A DNA stretch of 64,000 nucleotides, taken from assembly GCA_002701845.1 (NCBI GenBank), contig NZXG01000002.1, positions 62,001 through 126,000 on the forward strand, written 5' to 3'. Origin of the DNA: Pseudomonadales bacterium. GTDB lineage: Bacteria > Pseudomonadota > Gammaproteobacteria > Pseudomonadales > Ketobacteraceae. The translations under genes were made by a program, and so were the position numbers. The notes under the pieces are model-generated. The model was not told where the DNA came from and did not search any database. It worked only from the letters and a program-made list of their open reading frames with translations. This document shows, one piece after another, positions 8,782-20,967 of this stretch. The first letter of the stretch is position 1. The number at the start of each line of letters is the position of its first letter.

Positions 8782-9429
8782 GTGACAGCACCCCATCGTA
8801 AACGCGGCAGACAGAGCGCCCATAACGCCCATCTCACCCGCGAAGACATCATCACCAGCGCCATCGAACTGTTTGCGGAGCATGGCTACGAGGCCACCTC
8901 CCTGCGCCATCTGGCGCGGGCTGCCGGGGTCACCCACGGGACTCTGCGGCATCACTTTGGCGGTAAGTTTGAAATCTGGAAAGCGGTGGCGGACCAGGTA
9001 CTGGCGGACTATCAGGCACAATTACTGCCCAACCTGGACCACGCCTTCAGCGACGAGCGACCGCTGGAAGTCTTCAGGGGGCTGGTGCGGGGCTTCATTT
9101 CCGTCTCCCTGGAGCATCCGGTGTTTGCCCGGTTACTGCTGCGGGAGGGCCTGCACCCCTCCCCCCGGGCGGAGTATGTGCGGGGTAACTTTCTGCAGAT
9201 GCACAGCGCCATCGAACCGTTGTTTCTGCGGGCCCGGGAGCAGTGTCCCCGACTGGCTCATCACAGCAATGACTCCTTTTTCCTGGCCCTGTTAAGCCTG
9301 ACCTATTTCCCATTATTGCTGCCGGAGGTGGCCGGCACCCTGGGGGTCACCCCGGCTGCCCCGCCCGCAGAGCGGGCCGTGCATATTCTGGAAACCTTGC
9401 TGGGGCCGGCTGAAGAGGCTACCCCCTAG
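8782..9429 (+). CDS. TetR/AcrR family transcriptional regulator
   Basis: A 215-aa one-domain repressor with the standard TetR N terminus. The helix-turn-helix spans about residues 19-63 (IITSAIELFAEHGYEATSLR, then AAGVTHGTLRHHFGGK). The C-terminal ligand domain is unassigned. The start is GTG, placed 5 bp after AGGAG. It is transcribed away from the PhlG-like gene and may control it; the downstream crotonase begins 60 bp later and could also be in its regulon. Ligand unknown. Confidence 0.9.
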   Translation: MTAPHRKRGRQSAHNAHLTREDIITSAIELFAEHGYEATSLRHLARAAGVTHGTLRHHFGGKFEIWKAVADQVLADYQAQLLPNLDHAFSDERPLEVFRGLVRGFISVSLEHPVFARLLLREGLHPSPRAEYVRGNFLQMHSAIEPLFLRAREQCPRLAHHSNDSFFLALLSLTYFPLLLPEVAGTLGVTPAAPPAERAVHILETLLGPAEEATP

Positions 9430-9489
9430 ACAAGGCTCACCCCACCGGGATGCGATTGAGATTGACCGCGGAATGATTGAGGAACTGCC

Positions 9490-10290
9490 ATGAATGATCG
9501 CGTGTTTATCACCGTGGAAGACGACATCGCCACGGTCACCCTGAACCGGGCCGAAAAGCACAACGGCGTGGATATGCCCATGTTACGGGGGGTGATTGCG
9601 GCGCAGAAAAAGGTGCGACGAATGAAGGCGTTGCGCGCGGTGATTCTGCGGGGCGATGGCCCTTCCTTCTGCGCCGGACTGGATTTCAAGAGTGTACTGG
9701 CCAGTCCCGTGTCGGCGTTCGCCGCTTATTCCCAGCTGTGGTGGCCGTTTCGCAATCAGTTTCAAACCTGGAGCCTGGGCTGGCGCAGACTGGGGGTACC
9801 GGTCATTGCCCTGATGCACGGCAACTGCTTTGGCGCCGGCCTGCAACTGGGACTGGGGGCGGATATCCGCATTTGCCACCCCGACGCCCGACTGTCCATG
9901 ATGGAGGCCAAATGGGGCCTGGTGCCGGACATGGGCGGGGTGGCGCTGATGCGGGAACTGATGCCCCTGGACCGGGCCAAGGAACTCACCCTCACCGGCC
10001 GCATTCTGGATGCCGAAACTGCGGCCGCCTGGGGCCTGGTCACCGAAATCAGCGCCGAACCGGAACACCAGGCCAAAAATCTGATCGCCGAAATCCGCAG
10101 CCGCTCACCAGATGCCGTGGCGGGCGGCAAGTTTTTACTGCAAAAGGCCTGGCGCGCCGGGGATGGCGCCGCCCTGCGCTACGAACGCCTGTGGCAACGG
10201 CGGATCATGGGCAAGCGCAATCAGCGCATCGCGGTCAAGCGTAACCAGCAGCAAAAAGAGATTCCGTTTTACAACCGGCGCCTGGGCTGA
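9490..10290 (+). CDS. Crotonase/enoyl-CoA hydratase family protein
   Basis: A 266-aa crotonase-superfamily enzyme acting on acyl-CoA thioesters. Oxyanion-hole segments are visible at FCAGLDFK (about 59-66) and GNCFGAGLQLGLGADIRI (about 112-129). The MEAKWGLVPDMGG block (about 138-150) follows, where canonical hydratases carry the second catalytic glutamate. In this protein that position is less clear (VPDMGG), as in many crotonase proteins annotated without exact substrate. Good ribosome-binding site GAGGAA. Reaction (hydration or isomerisation) cannot be fixed from sequence. Confidence 0.85.
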   Translation: MNDRVFITVEDDIATVTLNRAEKHNGVDMPMLRGVIAAQKKVRRMKALRAVILRGDGPSFCAGLDFKSVLASPVSAFAAYSQLWWPFRNQFQTWSLGWRRLGVPVIALMHGNCFGAGLQLGLGADIRICHPDARLSMMEAKWGLVPDMGGVALMRELMPLDRAKELTLTGRILDAETAAAWGLVTEISAEPEHQAKNLIAEIRSRSPDAVAGGKFLLQKAWRAGDGAALRYERLWQRRIMGKRNQRIAVKRNQQQKEIPFYNRRLG

Positions 10291-10319
10291 TGATCAGCCG
10301 CAACAAGGTCCGGCACGAA

Positions 10320-11429
10320 TCAAGGCTCCGCATACCAGCTGCCATCGGGTTTTTTCCGCATCCACATCCTTGAATACCAGTGAAAACGGCCTTGCTGCCC
10401 CGCCACCGGCAGGGTGCAGTTATAACGGGAACGGCCCACGGGAATGGGCTGGTTGGCTTGCACCTGATACACGTTGTTGTCCTGCGCTTCCACCCTGATA
10501 GCCCCCTGGCCACTGGCAAAGCAGTTCAGGCTGCCGCGATGGTCTTCCAGGGTCAGAGTCAGCTCCGGAATTACCGCCTCGCTGAACACCCAGCCGGAAA
10601 ACTCTTCTTCCTGCAACGGCAATGGCAAACTGCTGGCTTTGGTGCGGAAATCATCCAGATCCTTATACATTTCATTGAACGGAAAACGGGGCGCCATGCC
10701 GGACTGCAGCAGGCGCTTGTCCACGGCGCCGGACTGCTGGCCAAAACCCAGATAGCCCCAGTCCCTGATCAGTGCCACCAACTCGCCATCCGCCTCACCA
10801 TAGGGATAGGCAAAATAAGGCCAATCCTCCCCGGTCTGTTCCCGGATGCGTTGCCGGGCGTCATCCACCTCCCGCCGCAGCCGCTTGTGCCAGTGGCTTT
10901 TGCTCACCGGCTCCGGGCGCCGCAGCATATGCAGGTGGCTGCGGGTGTGGTTGGCCAGGTTACCCCCCTGATGGATCAGATCACGCAACTGTTGCCAGGT
11001 CATATAGCCGGGCTGACGCCGGTCCACATAATCGGTGCTGACAAACACCGTAAACGGAAAACCCCGTTCCTGCAGCATGGGCGCCGCGGTTTTGGCAATA
11101 CTTTCGTAGGCATCGTCGAAAGTAATCACCACGGTTCGATCAGGCACCGGCTTGTCATCCAGCAGTGCCTGCACCAACCGGGGCAGAGGCCACACGGTAT
11201 AACCTTCCCGCGCCAGAATATCCAGATGACCGCGGAACACCTCCGGACTCAGGGAAGTGGCCGGCGGCGTGTCCTCGGCAATGTGATGATATTGCAGGAT
11301 CACCCCATGTTGTGCGCTGTTGCCGTCGGCGGCTGGATCCGCCGCTGTCACCGTTGTGGGTAACATCAGCCATAAAAACACGCTCAGGAGCAGTACCTGA
11401 CCGCAACGCTGATTGACTGTTCTGACCAT
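10320..11429 (-). CDS. Polysaccharide deacetylase family protein (NodB domain), exported
   Basis: A 369-aa secreted carbohydrate esterase family 4-type protein. After a signal peptide (hydrophobic LLLSVFLWLMLP core) comes a NodB domain with the metal-binding motif TFDDAYES and the HTRSH motif (H-x3-H). The overall layout, with QYHHIAEDTPP near the start, resembles the N-terminal domain of PgaB-like deacetylases. The C-terminal ~100 residues form an additional beta-rich domain. I prefer the ATG at 11429 over 11459 because AGGACGAGG lies just upstream. Likely substrate is an N-acetylated surface glycan; unproven. Confidence 0.85.
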   Translation of the reverse strand: MVRTVNQRCGQVLLLSVFLWLMLPTTVTAADPAADGNSAQHGVILQYHHIAEDTPPATSLSPEVFRGHLDILAREGYTVWPLPRLVQALLDDKPVPDRTVVITFDDAYESIAKTAAPMLQERGFPFTVFVSTDYVDRRQPGYMTWQQLRDLIHQGGNLANHTRSHLHMLRRPEPVSKSHWHKRLRREVDDARQRIREQTGEDWPYFAYPYGEADGELVALIRDWGYLGFGQQSGAVDKRLLQSGMAPRFPFNEMYKDLDDFRTKASSLPLPLQEEEFSGWVFSEAVIPELTLTLEDHRGSLNCFASGQGAIRVEAQDNNVYQVQANQPIPVGRSRYNCTLPVAGQQGRFHWYSRMWMRKKPDGSWYAEP

Positions 11430-11535
11430 ATAGTCGCCTCGTCCTTGCACTGGTATCATCTCGTCTCAGACTCCAAGCAGCCGGAATCGGTCCATGATCC
11501 CAGACTGATTTCGCCATAACAACCAAGGTGTACCC

Positions 11536-11985
11536 ATGGAATTAGATGAAAACAAAGTCTCCGAACTGATCATTGGTTCCATCCCCCTGGCCAAATTCGT
11601 GGAAGCGGACATTCTGGAACTGGATAAGGGCTACGTCAAAATGCGCATTCCCTTCGAGCCCAACGTAAACCACATCGGCATCATGTACGCGGGCTCTCTG
11701 TTTACCCTGGGGGAACTGCCCGGCGGCTGTCTGTTCTTCAGCGCTTTTGATGCCAGCAAGTGTTATCCCATCGTTACCGAAATGACCATTAAGTTTTTGA
11801 AGCCGGCCACCACCGCCATGACCGTGGAATCCCGCATCAGCGAGGAAGAAATCCAGCGCATCACCCGGGAAGTGGAGGAGAAAGGGAAGTCAGTCTATAT
11901 CCTGGAGCAGGAGATCAAAGACGAGAAGGGCGAAGTCTGCGCCATCACCACCGGCCGCTACCAGGCCCGGGCCCACGGCCGCTAA
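11536..11985 (+). CDS. Hotdog-fold thioesterase (DUF4442/YiiD C-terminal type)
   Basis: A 149-aa single hotdog-domain protein. The VNHIGIMYAGSLFTLGELPGG block (about 45-65) corresponds to the central helix and active-site strand of PaaI/YiiD-like thioesterases, and the following strand carries VTEMTIKFLKPATT. Such proteins hydrolyse acyl-CoA or acyl-ACP; the substrate here is unknown. It converges with hemE, with a 47-bp GC-rich gap. The start ATG follows AAGGTG. Confidence 0.8.
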   Translation: MELDENKVSELIIGSIPLAKFVEADILELDKGYVKMRIPFEPNVNHIGIMYAGSLFTLGELPGGCLFFSAFDASKCYPIVTEMTIKFLKPATTAMTVESRISEEEIQRITREVEEKGKSVYILEQEIKDEKGEVCAITTGRYQARAHGR

Positions 11986-12032
11986 GCAAGCTGGCGGGGC
12001 GCCCGGCGAGGGGTGCCCGGCCAGGGGCGCGC

Positions 12033-13100
12033 TCAGCAATTGTGATAAGCCTCACTCAGCTCGTGCACCGCATCCACGAACACCTTGGCGTGTTCAGGAT
12101 CGGTGTCCAGGGCAATGCCGTGGCCCAGATTGAACACATGGCCGGAACCGTAGCCAAAACTCTTCAGAATCCGGCTCACTTCCTTGCGGATGGTTTCCGG
12201 TGAGCCATACAGGGCGGAGGGGTCCAGGTTGCCCTGCAGGGCGATTTTGTAGCCCACCCGGGAGCGGGCCTCGCCGATCTCGGCGGTCCAGTCCAGGCCA
12301 GCGGCGTAGCAACCGGTGTCCGCGATCAGTTCCAGCCATTGATCCCCGTTTTTGGTGAACAGAATACTGGGTACCGTACGGCCCTCGTGCTCGGTAATCA
12401 GGCCCTTAATGATCTTCTCCATGTAGTGCAGGGAGAACTTCTTGTAGTGATGGGTGCTCAGCACCCCACCCCAGGTATCGAATATCTGTACCGCCTGGGC
12501 TCCCGCCTCAATCTGCCGGTTCAGGTAATCGATGACGCTGTCCGCCAGCTTATCCAGCAGTTCGTGCAACACCTCCGGCTCCGCATAGAGCATGCGTTTG
12601 ATGGCCCGGAAATCCTTGCTGGAGCCCCCCTCCACCATGTAGGTGGCCAGGGTCCAGGGGCTGCCGGCGAAACCGATCAGGGGCACCCGGCCCCCGAGGG
12701 CGGAGCGAATGGTACTGACGGCTTTCATCACGTAATCCAGATCGCTGGCGGCATCCGGTATGGGCAGGGTATCCACGTCCCGGGCGGTGCGCACCGGCTT
12801 CCGGAACTTGGGCCCCTCGCCGGTTTCAAAGTACAGCCCCAGGCCCATGGCATCGGGAATGGTCAGAATATCCGAGAACAGAATAGCAGCGTCCAAATCA
12901 AACCGCTCCAGCGGCTGCAGGGTCACCTCACAGGCCAGGTCCGCATCTCGGCACAGCGCCATAAAATCACCGGCCCTGGCCCGGGTGGCGCGGTATTCCG
13001 GCAGATAACGGCCCGCCTGACGCATCATCCACACCGGCGTCACATCCACCGGCTCCCGCAGCAGCGCCTTCAGGAAACGATCGTTCTTCAGTTCGGACAT
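12033..13100 (-). CDS. hemE: Uroporphyrinogen decarboxylase
   Basis: Removes the four acetate carboxyls of uroporphyrinogen III to give coproporphyrinogen III in haem synthesis. The 355-aa length is exactly typical with the ATG at 13100, which has GGGAG seven bases upstream; the longer frame to 13127 adds a non-conserved tail. Signature [16 protein letters not shown] (about 23-38) contains the conserved substrate-binding arginines. [17 protein letters not shown] (about 140-156) is the second family block. It lies downstream of gltD but behind a strong terminator hairpin. Confidence 0.97.
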   Translation of the reverse strand: MSELKNDRFLKALLREPVDVTPVWMMRQAGRYLPEYRATRARAGDFMALCRDADLACEVTLQPLERFDLDAAILFSDILTIPDAMGLGLYFETGEGPKFRKPVRTARDVDTLPIPDAASDLDYVMKAVSTIRSALGGRVPLIGFAGSPWTLATYMVEGGSSKDFRAIKRMLYAEPEVLHELLDKLADSVIDYLNRQIEAGAQAVQIFDTWGGVLSTHHYKKFSLHYMEKIIKGLITEHEGRTVPSILFTKNGDQWLELIADTGCYAAGLDWTAEIGEARSRVGYKIALQGNLDPSALYGSPETIRKEVSRILKSFGYGSGHVFNLGHGIALDTDPEHAKVFVDAVHELSEAYHNC

Positions 13101-13125
13101 AATGACTCCCGGATACAAAACCAAC

Positions 13126-13174
13126 AAAAAACGGGTGAAGTGTACAACGAATTGCTCGCCGTGACTTCACCCGT
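13126..13174 (-). terminator. Rho-independent terminator after gltD (upstream of hemE)
   Basis: A perfect 11-bp inverted repeat, ACGGGTGAAGT / ACTTCACCCGT, with a 22-nt loop. On the minus strand it is followed by a run of six T. It lies between the gltD stop and the hemE start, so it should separate glutamate synthase transcription from hemE or act as a leader attenuator for hemE. Confidence 0.8.
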
Positions 13175-13208
13175 CTATGGGTTTTATCCTTCTATCACTA
13201 TCAGGATT

Positions 13209-14678
<1,470 letters not shown>

Positions 14679-17600
14679 TTACTCCGGACGGTGCCTGATG
14701 CTGTTCAACAGTTTTTGCAGACTGGCAGCCTTGGGTTTCACCAGCCAGAAGCGACCCACGTAATCATCGAAATGATCAAGAATCCGCTGGCCCCAGGCAC
14801 TGCCGGTCTCATCGACAAATTCCCTGATCACCCCCACCAGATGGTTGCGATAGGCCTCCATTTCTTCACTGTTGATGCGCTGGATTTCCACCAGCTCATG
14901 GTTGTACTTGTCGACGAAGGTTTTCTCCTCGTCCAGCACATAGGCGAAACCGCCGGTCATACCGGCACCGAAGTTATAGCCGGTGCGGCCCAGTACCGTA
15001 ATCAGGCCGCCGGTCATGTATTCGCAGCCGTGATCGCCCACACCTTCCACCACCGCATGGGCGCCGGAATTACGCACCCCGAACCGCTCCCCGGCCTGAC
15101 CCGAGGCAAACATTTTGCCGCCGGTGGCGCCATAGAGGCAGGTGTTACCCAAGATGGCAGTGTCCTGACTCTGGAATGGACTGCCCTTGGGGGGGCGGAT
15201 CACCAGCTTGCCGCCGGTCATGCCCTTGCCCACGTAATCGTTGGCATCACCGTCCAGGTACATATGCAGGCCACCGGCGTTGAACACACCGAAACTCTGG
15301 CCCGCCGTGCCCTGGAAACGAATGGAGATGGGCTGCTCCGCCATACCCTGGTTACCATGGCGACGGGCAATCTCACCGGACACCCGGGCGCCGATGGAGC
15401 GATCGCAGTTGGTGACGCGGAATTCAAACTCACCACCGGACTTGGCGTCGATGGCGGCCAGAGTTTCCTTCACCATACGCTCCGCCAGCTCACCCTTGTC
15501 GAAGGGCACATTGCGCTCCACCTGGCAGGTCTGTGGTTTTTCGTCGGCAATAAACCGGCTGCTGAGAATGGGGCTCAGATCAAGATTGCGCTGTTTGGGA
15601 GTGAAACCTTCCAGCACGTCCAGCAGATCCGTGCGTCCCACCAGATCCTCCATGCGGGCGACCCCGAGCCGGGCCATCCATTCGCGGGTTTCCTGAGCCA
15701 CGAACTTGAAGAAGTTCATCACCATTTCCGGGGCGCCAATGAAGTAGTCCTCCCGCAGCTTGTCCTGCTGGGTGGCCACCCCCGTGGCACAGTTGTTGAG
15801 GTGGCAGATGCGCAGGTATTTACAGCCCAGGGCGATCATGGGGATGGTGCCGAAACCAAAGCTTTCCGCCCCCAGAATCGCGGCCTTTACCACGTCCAGG
15901 CCGTTCTTCAGGCCACCGTCGGTCTGCAACCGGATCTTGTCCCGCAGATCATTGCCCCGCAAGGCCTGATGGGCTTCGCTGAGACCCAGCTCCCATGGGG
16001 AACCGGCATAACGAATAGACGTGAGCGGGCTGGCGGCGGTACCACCGTCGTAACCGGAAATAGTGATCAGGTCCGCATACGCCTTGGCCACGCCCGCGGC
16101 GATAGTGCCCACCCCGGGCTCGGACACCAGTTTCACCGACACCAGGGCTTGCGGATTCACCTGCTTGAGATCGTAAATCAGTTGCGCCAGATCCTCGATG
16201 GAATAGATATCGTGGTGCGGCGGCGGTGAAATCAAGGTGACACCGGGCACGGAATAACGCAGCCGGGCGATCAGTTCATTGACCTTACCCCCGGGCAGCT
16301 GACCACCCTCGCCGGGCTTGGCACCCTGGGCGATCTTGATCTGCAACACCTCGGCGTTCACCAGGTAATGGGGCGTGACCCCGAAGCGGCCGGAAGCCAC
16401 CTGCTTGATCTTGGACACCCGCTCGGTGCCGAAGCGGTCAGGGTCTTCGCCGCCCTCGCCAGAGTTGCTGCGGCCACCCAGCCGGTTCATGGCCATGGCG
16501 ATGGCCTCATGGGCCTCGGGGCTGAGGGCCCCCAGGGACATACCGGCGGAATCAAACCGCGGCAGAATGTCCTCGATGGATTCCACGGCGTCCACCGCAA
16601 TGGGATTCACGTCGGTCTTCAGGGTCAGCAGATCGCGGATGGCCGCCACCGGACGATCCTGGGTCAGCGCCGCATATTCACGATAGGCCTCGTAATCACC
16701 GGACTGCACCGCTTTATGCAGCGCGCCCACCACATCGGGGTTGAAAGCGTGATACTCGCCACCGTGCACAAACTTCAACTGGCCACCCAGCTCAATGGGC
16801 TTGCGGGCCTTCCAGGCCACCGCCGCCAACTGCTTGGTGTCGGCCTCGAAGTCCGCAAACCCGGCACCCTGAATGCGGCTCTGAACCCCGCAGAAACAGG
16901 TGTCCACCACCTCTTCGGCGATACCCACGGCTTCAAACAACTGGGCGCCGCGATAGGAGGCAATGGTGGAAATACCCATTTTGGAAAGAATCTTCAACAG
17001 ACCTTTATCAATGGCCTTGCGATAGTTTTTCTGGGCATCGATGGGGTCCATCAGAATCTCACCGGTGCGCACCAGATCACAGATCACATCGAACGCCAGA
17101 TAGGGGTATACCGCGGTGGCGCCAAAGCCGATGAGACAGGCAAAGTGATGGGGATCCCGGGCACTGGCGGTCTCCACCACAATATTACTGTCACAGCGCA
17201 GCCGCTTGCCGGTGAGATGGTGATGCACCGCGCCGGTGGCCATCAGCGCCGGAATCGGCAGCTTCTTCTCGCCAATGTCCCGGTCGCTTAACACCAGGAT
17301 CACTTTACCGCTGCGGGCGGCTTCCTCGGCCTGTTGACAGAGATTGGTCACTGCCTGGCGCAGACTGATATCCGCATCGTAATTCAGGGAAATGGTCTGC
17401 ACCGAATAACCCTGCCGTTCGATAGAACACAACTGGTGAAACTTGCTGTGGGACAGCACCGGCGAGGTCAGAATCGCCCGGTCCGCGTGTTCCGGGGTTT
17501 CCTCAAACACATTGCGTTCGGCACCGACACAGGTTTCCAGCGACATCACGATGGCTTCCCGCAGCGGGTCGATGGGCGGGTTGGTCACCTGGGCAAACTG

Positions 17601-19136
17601 CTGACGGAAATAGTCGTACAGGGGCCGCACCTTGGCGGACAATACCGCCATGGGCGTATCGTCCCCCATGGAACCCACCGCTTCCTGGCCGTTTTCCGCC
17701 ATGGGCCGGATCACCTGATCCCGCTCTTCAAAGGAAACCTGGAACAGCTTCTGGTAACACTTGATGGCGGCCGGATCCAGCTGCTCGATGGAGCGGGTCT
17801 CATCGGTAAGGGTATCCTGAATCCGAATCGCGTTTTCCTTCAGCCACTGTTTGTAGGGCTGACCCGCCTTCAACCGCTCATCCACATGATGAGTGTGAAG
17901 CACATCACCGGTTTCGGTGTCGATCACCAGAATATGACCGGGCCCCACCCGGCCCTTGGCCACCACGTCCTCGGGCTTGTAGGAATAGACCCCGATCTCG
18001 GACGCCAGGGTGATGTAATCGTTCTTGGTGATCACCCAGCGCGCCGGACGCAAACCGTTGCGGTCCAGCATACAGATGGCGTGACGGCCATCGGTCATCA
18101 CCAGGCCGGCGGGGCCGTCCCAGGGCTCCATGTGCATGGAGTTGTATTCATAAAAGGCGCGCAGATCCGCGTCCATGGTTTCCACGTTCTGCCAGGCCGG
18201 CGGCACCATCATGCGCACCGCCCGCAGGATATCCACGCCCCCCGCCAACAACAGTTCCAGCATATTGTCCAGGCTGGAGGAGTCAGAGCCGGTGCGGTTC
18301 ACCAGCGGTGCGATCTGTTCCAGATCCGGCAGCAGATCGGAATGAAACTTACTGGTGCGGGCCACAGACCAGTTGCGGTTACCCATAATGGTGTTGATCT
18401 CGCCATTGTGGGCCAGAAAACGGAACGGCTGGGCCAGGGGCCAGCGCGGCAGGGTGTTGGTGGAAAAGCGCTGGTGGAAGACACAGATCGCCGTACCCAT
18501 GTCCTTATCCGCCAGATCCAGATAGAAGGCCGGCAGATCCGCCGGCATCACCAGACCTTTATAGGACACCACCGAGGCGGACAGACTGGACACATAAAAG
18601 TCGCGATCCCCCTGCAGGGAAACTTCCGCCAGGCGCCGGGCCAGGAACAGTTTGCGGTTAATTTCGGTTTTGGAAAGACCGTCGCTGTTGACGAACACCT
18701 GCTCAATCAAGGGCAGACTTTCCATGGCGATGCGGCCACAAACCGAGGTATCCACCGGCACTTCCCGCCAGCCCAGAATGGTCAGCCCCTGAGCGCTGAT
18801 TTCACGCTCCAGGGCCTGGCGGCCGGCGCTGGCTTTGTCATTATCCCGGGACAGGAACACCATACCCACAGCGAACTGTTTGGACAGGGGCTGGGAGAAA
18901 GTTTTTTCGGCCACGCCCCGGAAAAAGGCTTCGGGCATCTGTAACAACAGGCCACAGCCGTCACCGGTTTTACCATCGGCGGCAATACCACCCCGGTGCG
19001 TCATGCAGGTGAGCGCCTCGATGGCGGTCTGCAGCAGATCGTGGCTGGCCTCACCCTTCATGTGGGCGATCAGACCAAATCCGCAGTTGTCTTTAAACTG
19101 GTCAGGATGGTAGAGCCCACCACTCTGTAAACTCAT
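14679..19136 (-). CDS. gltB: Glutamate synthase (NADPH) large subunit
   Basis: Makes two glutamates from glutamine and 2-oxoglutarate. At 1485 aa it is full length. The class II glutaminase domain begins at the nucleophile in [11 protein letters not shown] (Cys18; the preceding residues are a propeptide). The central domain, FMN-binding synthase domain and 3Fe-4S motif [12 protein letters not shown] follow in order. The C-terminal GXGXG helix domain includes [18 protein letters not shown]. The open frame could start at GTG 19139, but the adjacent ATG at 19136 is the likelier start. Upstream is damX-like, a gene order shared with Pseudomonas. Confidence 0.97.
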   Translation of the reverse strand: MSLQSGGLYHPDQFKDNCGFGLIAHMKGEASHDLLQTAIEALTCMTHRGGIAADGKTGDGCGLLLQMPEAFFRGVAEKTFSQPLSKQFAVGMVFLSRDNDKASAGRQALEREISAQGLTILGWREVPVDTSVCGRIAMESLPLIEQVFVNSDGLSKTEINRKLFLARRLAEVSLQGDRDFYVSSLSASVVSYKGLVMPADLPAFYLDLADKDMGTAICVFHQRFSTNTLPRWPLAQPFRFLAHNGEINTIMGNRNWSVARTSKFHSDLLPDLEQIAPLVNRTGSDSSSLDNMLELLLAGGVDILRAVRMMVPPAWQNVETMDADLRAFYEYNSMHMEPWDGPAGLVMTDGRHAICMLDRNGLRPARWVITKNDYITLASEIGVYSYKPEDVVAKGRVGPGHILVIDTETGDVLHTHHVDERLKAGQPYKQWLKENAIRIQDTLTDETRSIEQLDPAAIKCYQKLFQVSFEERDQVIRPMAENGQEAVGSMGDDTPMAVLSAKVRPLYDYFRQQFAQVTNPPIDPLREAIVMSLETCVGAERNVFEETPEHADRAILTSPVLSHSKFHQLCSIERQGYSVQTISLNYDADISLRQAVTNLCQQAEEAARSGKVILVLSDRDIGEKKLPIPALMATGAVHHHLTGKRLRCDSNIVVETASARDPHHFACLIGFGATAVYPYLAFDVICDLVRTGEILMDPIDAQKNYRKAIDKGLLKILSKMGISTIASYRGAQLFEAVGIAEEVVDTCFCGVQSRIQGAGFADFEADTKQLAAVAWKARKPIELGGQLKFVHGGEYHAFNPDVVGALHKAVQSGDYEAYREYAALTQDRPVAAIRDLLTLKTDVNPIAVDAVESIEDILPRFDSAGMSLGALSPEAHEAIAMAMNRLGGRSNSGEGGEDPDRFGTERVSKIKQVASGRFGVTPHYLVNAEVLQIKIAQGAKPGEGGQLPGGKVNELIARLRYSVPGVTLISPPPHHDIYSIEDLAQLIYDLKQVNPQALVSVKLVSEPGVGTIAAGVAKAYADLITISGYDGGTAASPLTSIRYAGSPWELGLSEAHQALRGNDLRDKIRLQTDGGLKNGLDVVKAAILGAESFGFGTIPMIALGCKYLRICHLNNCATGVATQQDKLREDYFIGAPEMVMNFFKFVAQETREWMARLGVARMEDLVGRTDLLDVLEGFTPKQRNLDLSPILSSRFIADEKPQTCQVERNVPFDKGELAERMVKETLAAIDAKSGGEFEFRVTNCDRSIGARVSGEIARRHGNQGMAEQPISIRFQGTAGQSFGVFNAGGLHMYLDGDANDYVGKGMTGGKLVIRPPKGSPFQSQDTAILGNTCLYGATGGKMFASGQAGERFGVRNSGAHAVVEGVGDHGCEYMTGGLITVLGRTGYNFGAGMTGGFAYVLDEEKTFVDKYNHELVEIQRINSEEMEAYRNHLVGVIREFVDETGSAWGQRILDHFDDYVGRFWLVKPKAASLQKLLNSIRHRPE

Positions 19137-19212
19137 CACAAGCGAAGCCCTTTTCCAGTGAATTCAAGAGGTTATTAGCGATCAATCGCTGACCTGGCGC
19201 TACGGCCGGGCA

Positions 19213-19230
19213 AAAATGGAGAGCCATTTT
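19213..19230 (-). terminator. Weak AT-rich hairpin between damX-like gene and gltB
   Basis: AAAATGG-AGAG-CCATTTT forms a 7-bp stem with a 4-nt loop, and on the minus strand ends in a short T run. It may partly terminate transcripts from the aroK-aroB-damX side before gltB. The rest of the 226-bp spacer shows no other structure I can support. Confidence 0.3.
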
Positions 19231-19365
19231 ACATGCGAACCCCCCTGGTAACAAACCCAACTGGTTGCGCAGCGTACAGCGACGGCAAGCGGCGGAGCCC
19301 GGCTTCCCCTAAAGGCACGCAAAAAACAGTCCAGAAATGAAAGAGTTAAGCTTGACCCGCCGGTT

Positions 19366-20967
19366 TTACAGATCTTTTTGAATTGCCTCGACTTTTCGTA
19401 TCCAGGGGCCTTGTTTTTGCAGCTTTTGCGGCAGTTTGGCGACGGCGGCACGGGCGGCATCGTAGTCCGGGAAGCTGGCCTGCACCACCACATACCACGG
19501 CGCACCATTTCGGCGGGTACGGTAGTAGACCAGATTCTGCACACTGGGATAAGTGCCCAGAAACGCCTCCACCGTCGCCTTCTCCCGGGCACCCAACAGC
19601 TGGATTGCGTAATGCTCCGACGGCAGGCTTCGCAGCCAGTCCTCGCGGGCACTGGCGGAGGAGGCGGCGGTCACAGGCGGGGACGGGGCACGCTCCCGGT
19701 TGGCCGCAGCCACGGGTTTAACGGCCGCCGTGGGTTCAGGGGCCGCCGCTGTGGTTGCGGGCGTCGCCGGCCGGGACGCCGAATCCGCCGCCGGGGTGGC
19801 CTCAGAGGTGGAGGCAGATGCAGGTTGAGCGGGGTCGGAGGCAGCCGCAGTGTTCCCAGCGGTCGACACCGGTGCCGTTGGTGCCTGCCGGGGGGCATCC
19901 GGCCGCGCATTGGCAGCGGATTGCCCCGCAGCAGCGGCGGACGCCTTCGCGGAGGAAACCCCGGTGTCAGAGGAACCCTCCGCAGCCCGGGATTGCGCCG
20001 GGCCGGCCGCCGGCACCGATTCTGTGGTCGCCAACTCTGCCGTCGAAGGGACGGCCATGGGCGCGGGCTCGCCGCCATTGCGGGTGAGCCACAATACCAG
20101 CAGCAGCAGAGCCACCCCGGCCAGGGCCACCAGGTGCATCCAGGGCAGGGCCGGTTTTGCCTGCCGTTGACGCACCCGGGGCAGAGCCTGCTCCAGCACC
20201 TCCGCCGCCACCCGGTTGATGCGCTGGGCATTACCCAGGCTAAGATTAAAGATGTGCTCCACCTGCCCATCGCTAAAGCGCAGCTCACCAAGCCCGGCGG
20301 TGCGCAGGCGGTACGCCAGATATTCCCGGGTCTGGTCCCGGGTAAAGGGATCCAGCCCCACCCGGAAGTGATCCGGCATCTGCTCCAGTAGCGGATCCAG
20401 TGCCTCCAGTTCCTCCGGGGCCGGCGCGTCCAGAATCAACAGCACTTTCAACGGCAGCCCGGCAGCGGAGGCCAGCATCACCGACAACGCTTCCACACTG
20501 CCCTGATCCAGGAACTGGCCGAAGCGCACCACCAACAGTAAGGTGCGGCTGTCGGTATCGGCGGCGCTGGCGCACGTGACTACCTGTTGCTGCAGGTTCT
20601 CCAGGGTGAATGCTTGCGGTGCCAGCCAGGCTTGCTGCAGGGGCGCCATCAGCGTCGCCGGGCTCATCAACACATCCGCATCCACCACCGCAGTATCGAA
20701 GAGCTCGGGATCCAGCCCCGCCAGCAGCCGATCTGCCAGGAAATGCTTGCCCACCCCCTGATAACCGTAAAGCAGCAACAGTGAGGGGCCATAGCGAAGC
20801 ATATGCCGCAGCGCCTCCAGCACTTCGCCACGACCGGCGCCGGGAAAAAACAATCCCTCCACCCGGCCATCCACAAAAGGTGAGCGTGGCAATTCACCGG
20901 CGTCCGGATGGTCCCCGTCGAACGTTCCCAGTTCCGGTTCGGTGTCAGGCTTGGGCTGTGCAGTCAT
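19366..20967 (-). CDS. AAA-domain/SPOR-domain membrane protein (DamX-like)
   Basis: A 533-aa bitopic protein. The N-terminal part is an ExeA-like AAA domain with Walker [11 protein letters not shown] (about 68-77). One membrane helix follows (about 276-296, [20 protein letters not shown]), then a low-complexity Ala/Pro/Ser linker (about 300-440), and a C-terminal SPOR domain (about 450-530, starting HYAIQLLGA). SPOR domains bind denuded septal peptidoglycan, and DamX in E. coli is a divisome protein. The gene overlaps aroB by 23 bp. The position between aroB and gltB matches that of Pseudomonas homologues. Confidence 0.88.
   Translation of the reverse strand: MTAQPKPDTEPELGTFDGDHPDAGELPRSPFVDGRVEGLFFPGAGRGEVLEALRHMLRYGPSLLLLYGYQGVGKHFLADRLLAGLDPELFDTAVVDADVLMSPATLMAPLQQAWLAPQAFTLENLQQQVVTCASAADTDSRTLLLVVRFGQFLDQGSVEALSVMLASAAGLPLKVLLILDAPAPEELEALDPLLEQMPDHFRVGLDPFTRDQTREYLAYRLRTAGLGELRFSDGQVEHIFNLSLGNAQRINRVAAEVLEQALPRVRQRQAKPALPWMHLVALAGVALLLLVLWLTRNGGEPAPMAVPSTAELATTESVPAAGPAQSRAAEGSSDTGVSSAKASAAAAGQSAANARPDAPRQAPTAPVSTAGNTAAASDPAQPASASTSEATPAADSASRPATPATTAAAPEPTAAVKPVAAANRERAPSPPVTAASSASAREDWLRSLPSEHYAIQLLGAREKATVEAFLGTYPSVQNLVYYRTRRNGAPWYVVVQASFPDYDAARAAVAKLPQKLQKQGPWIRKVEAIQKDL

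Noticed and set aside
19755-20087. Open frames on the plus strand inside the damX-like gene
   Set aside because: They arise from the Ala/Pro-rich linker of the damX-like protein read on the other strand.
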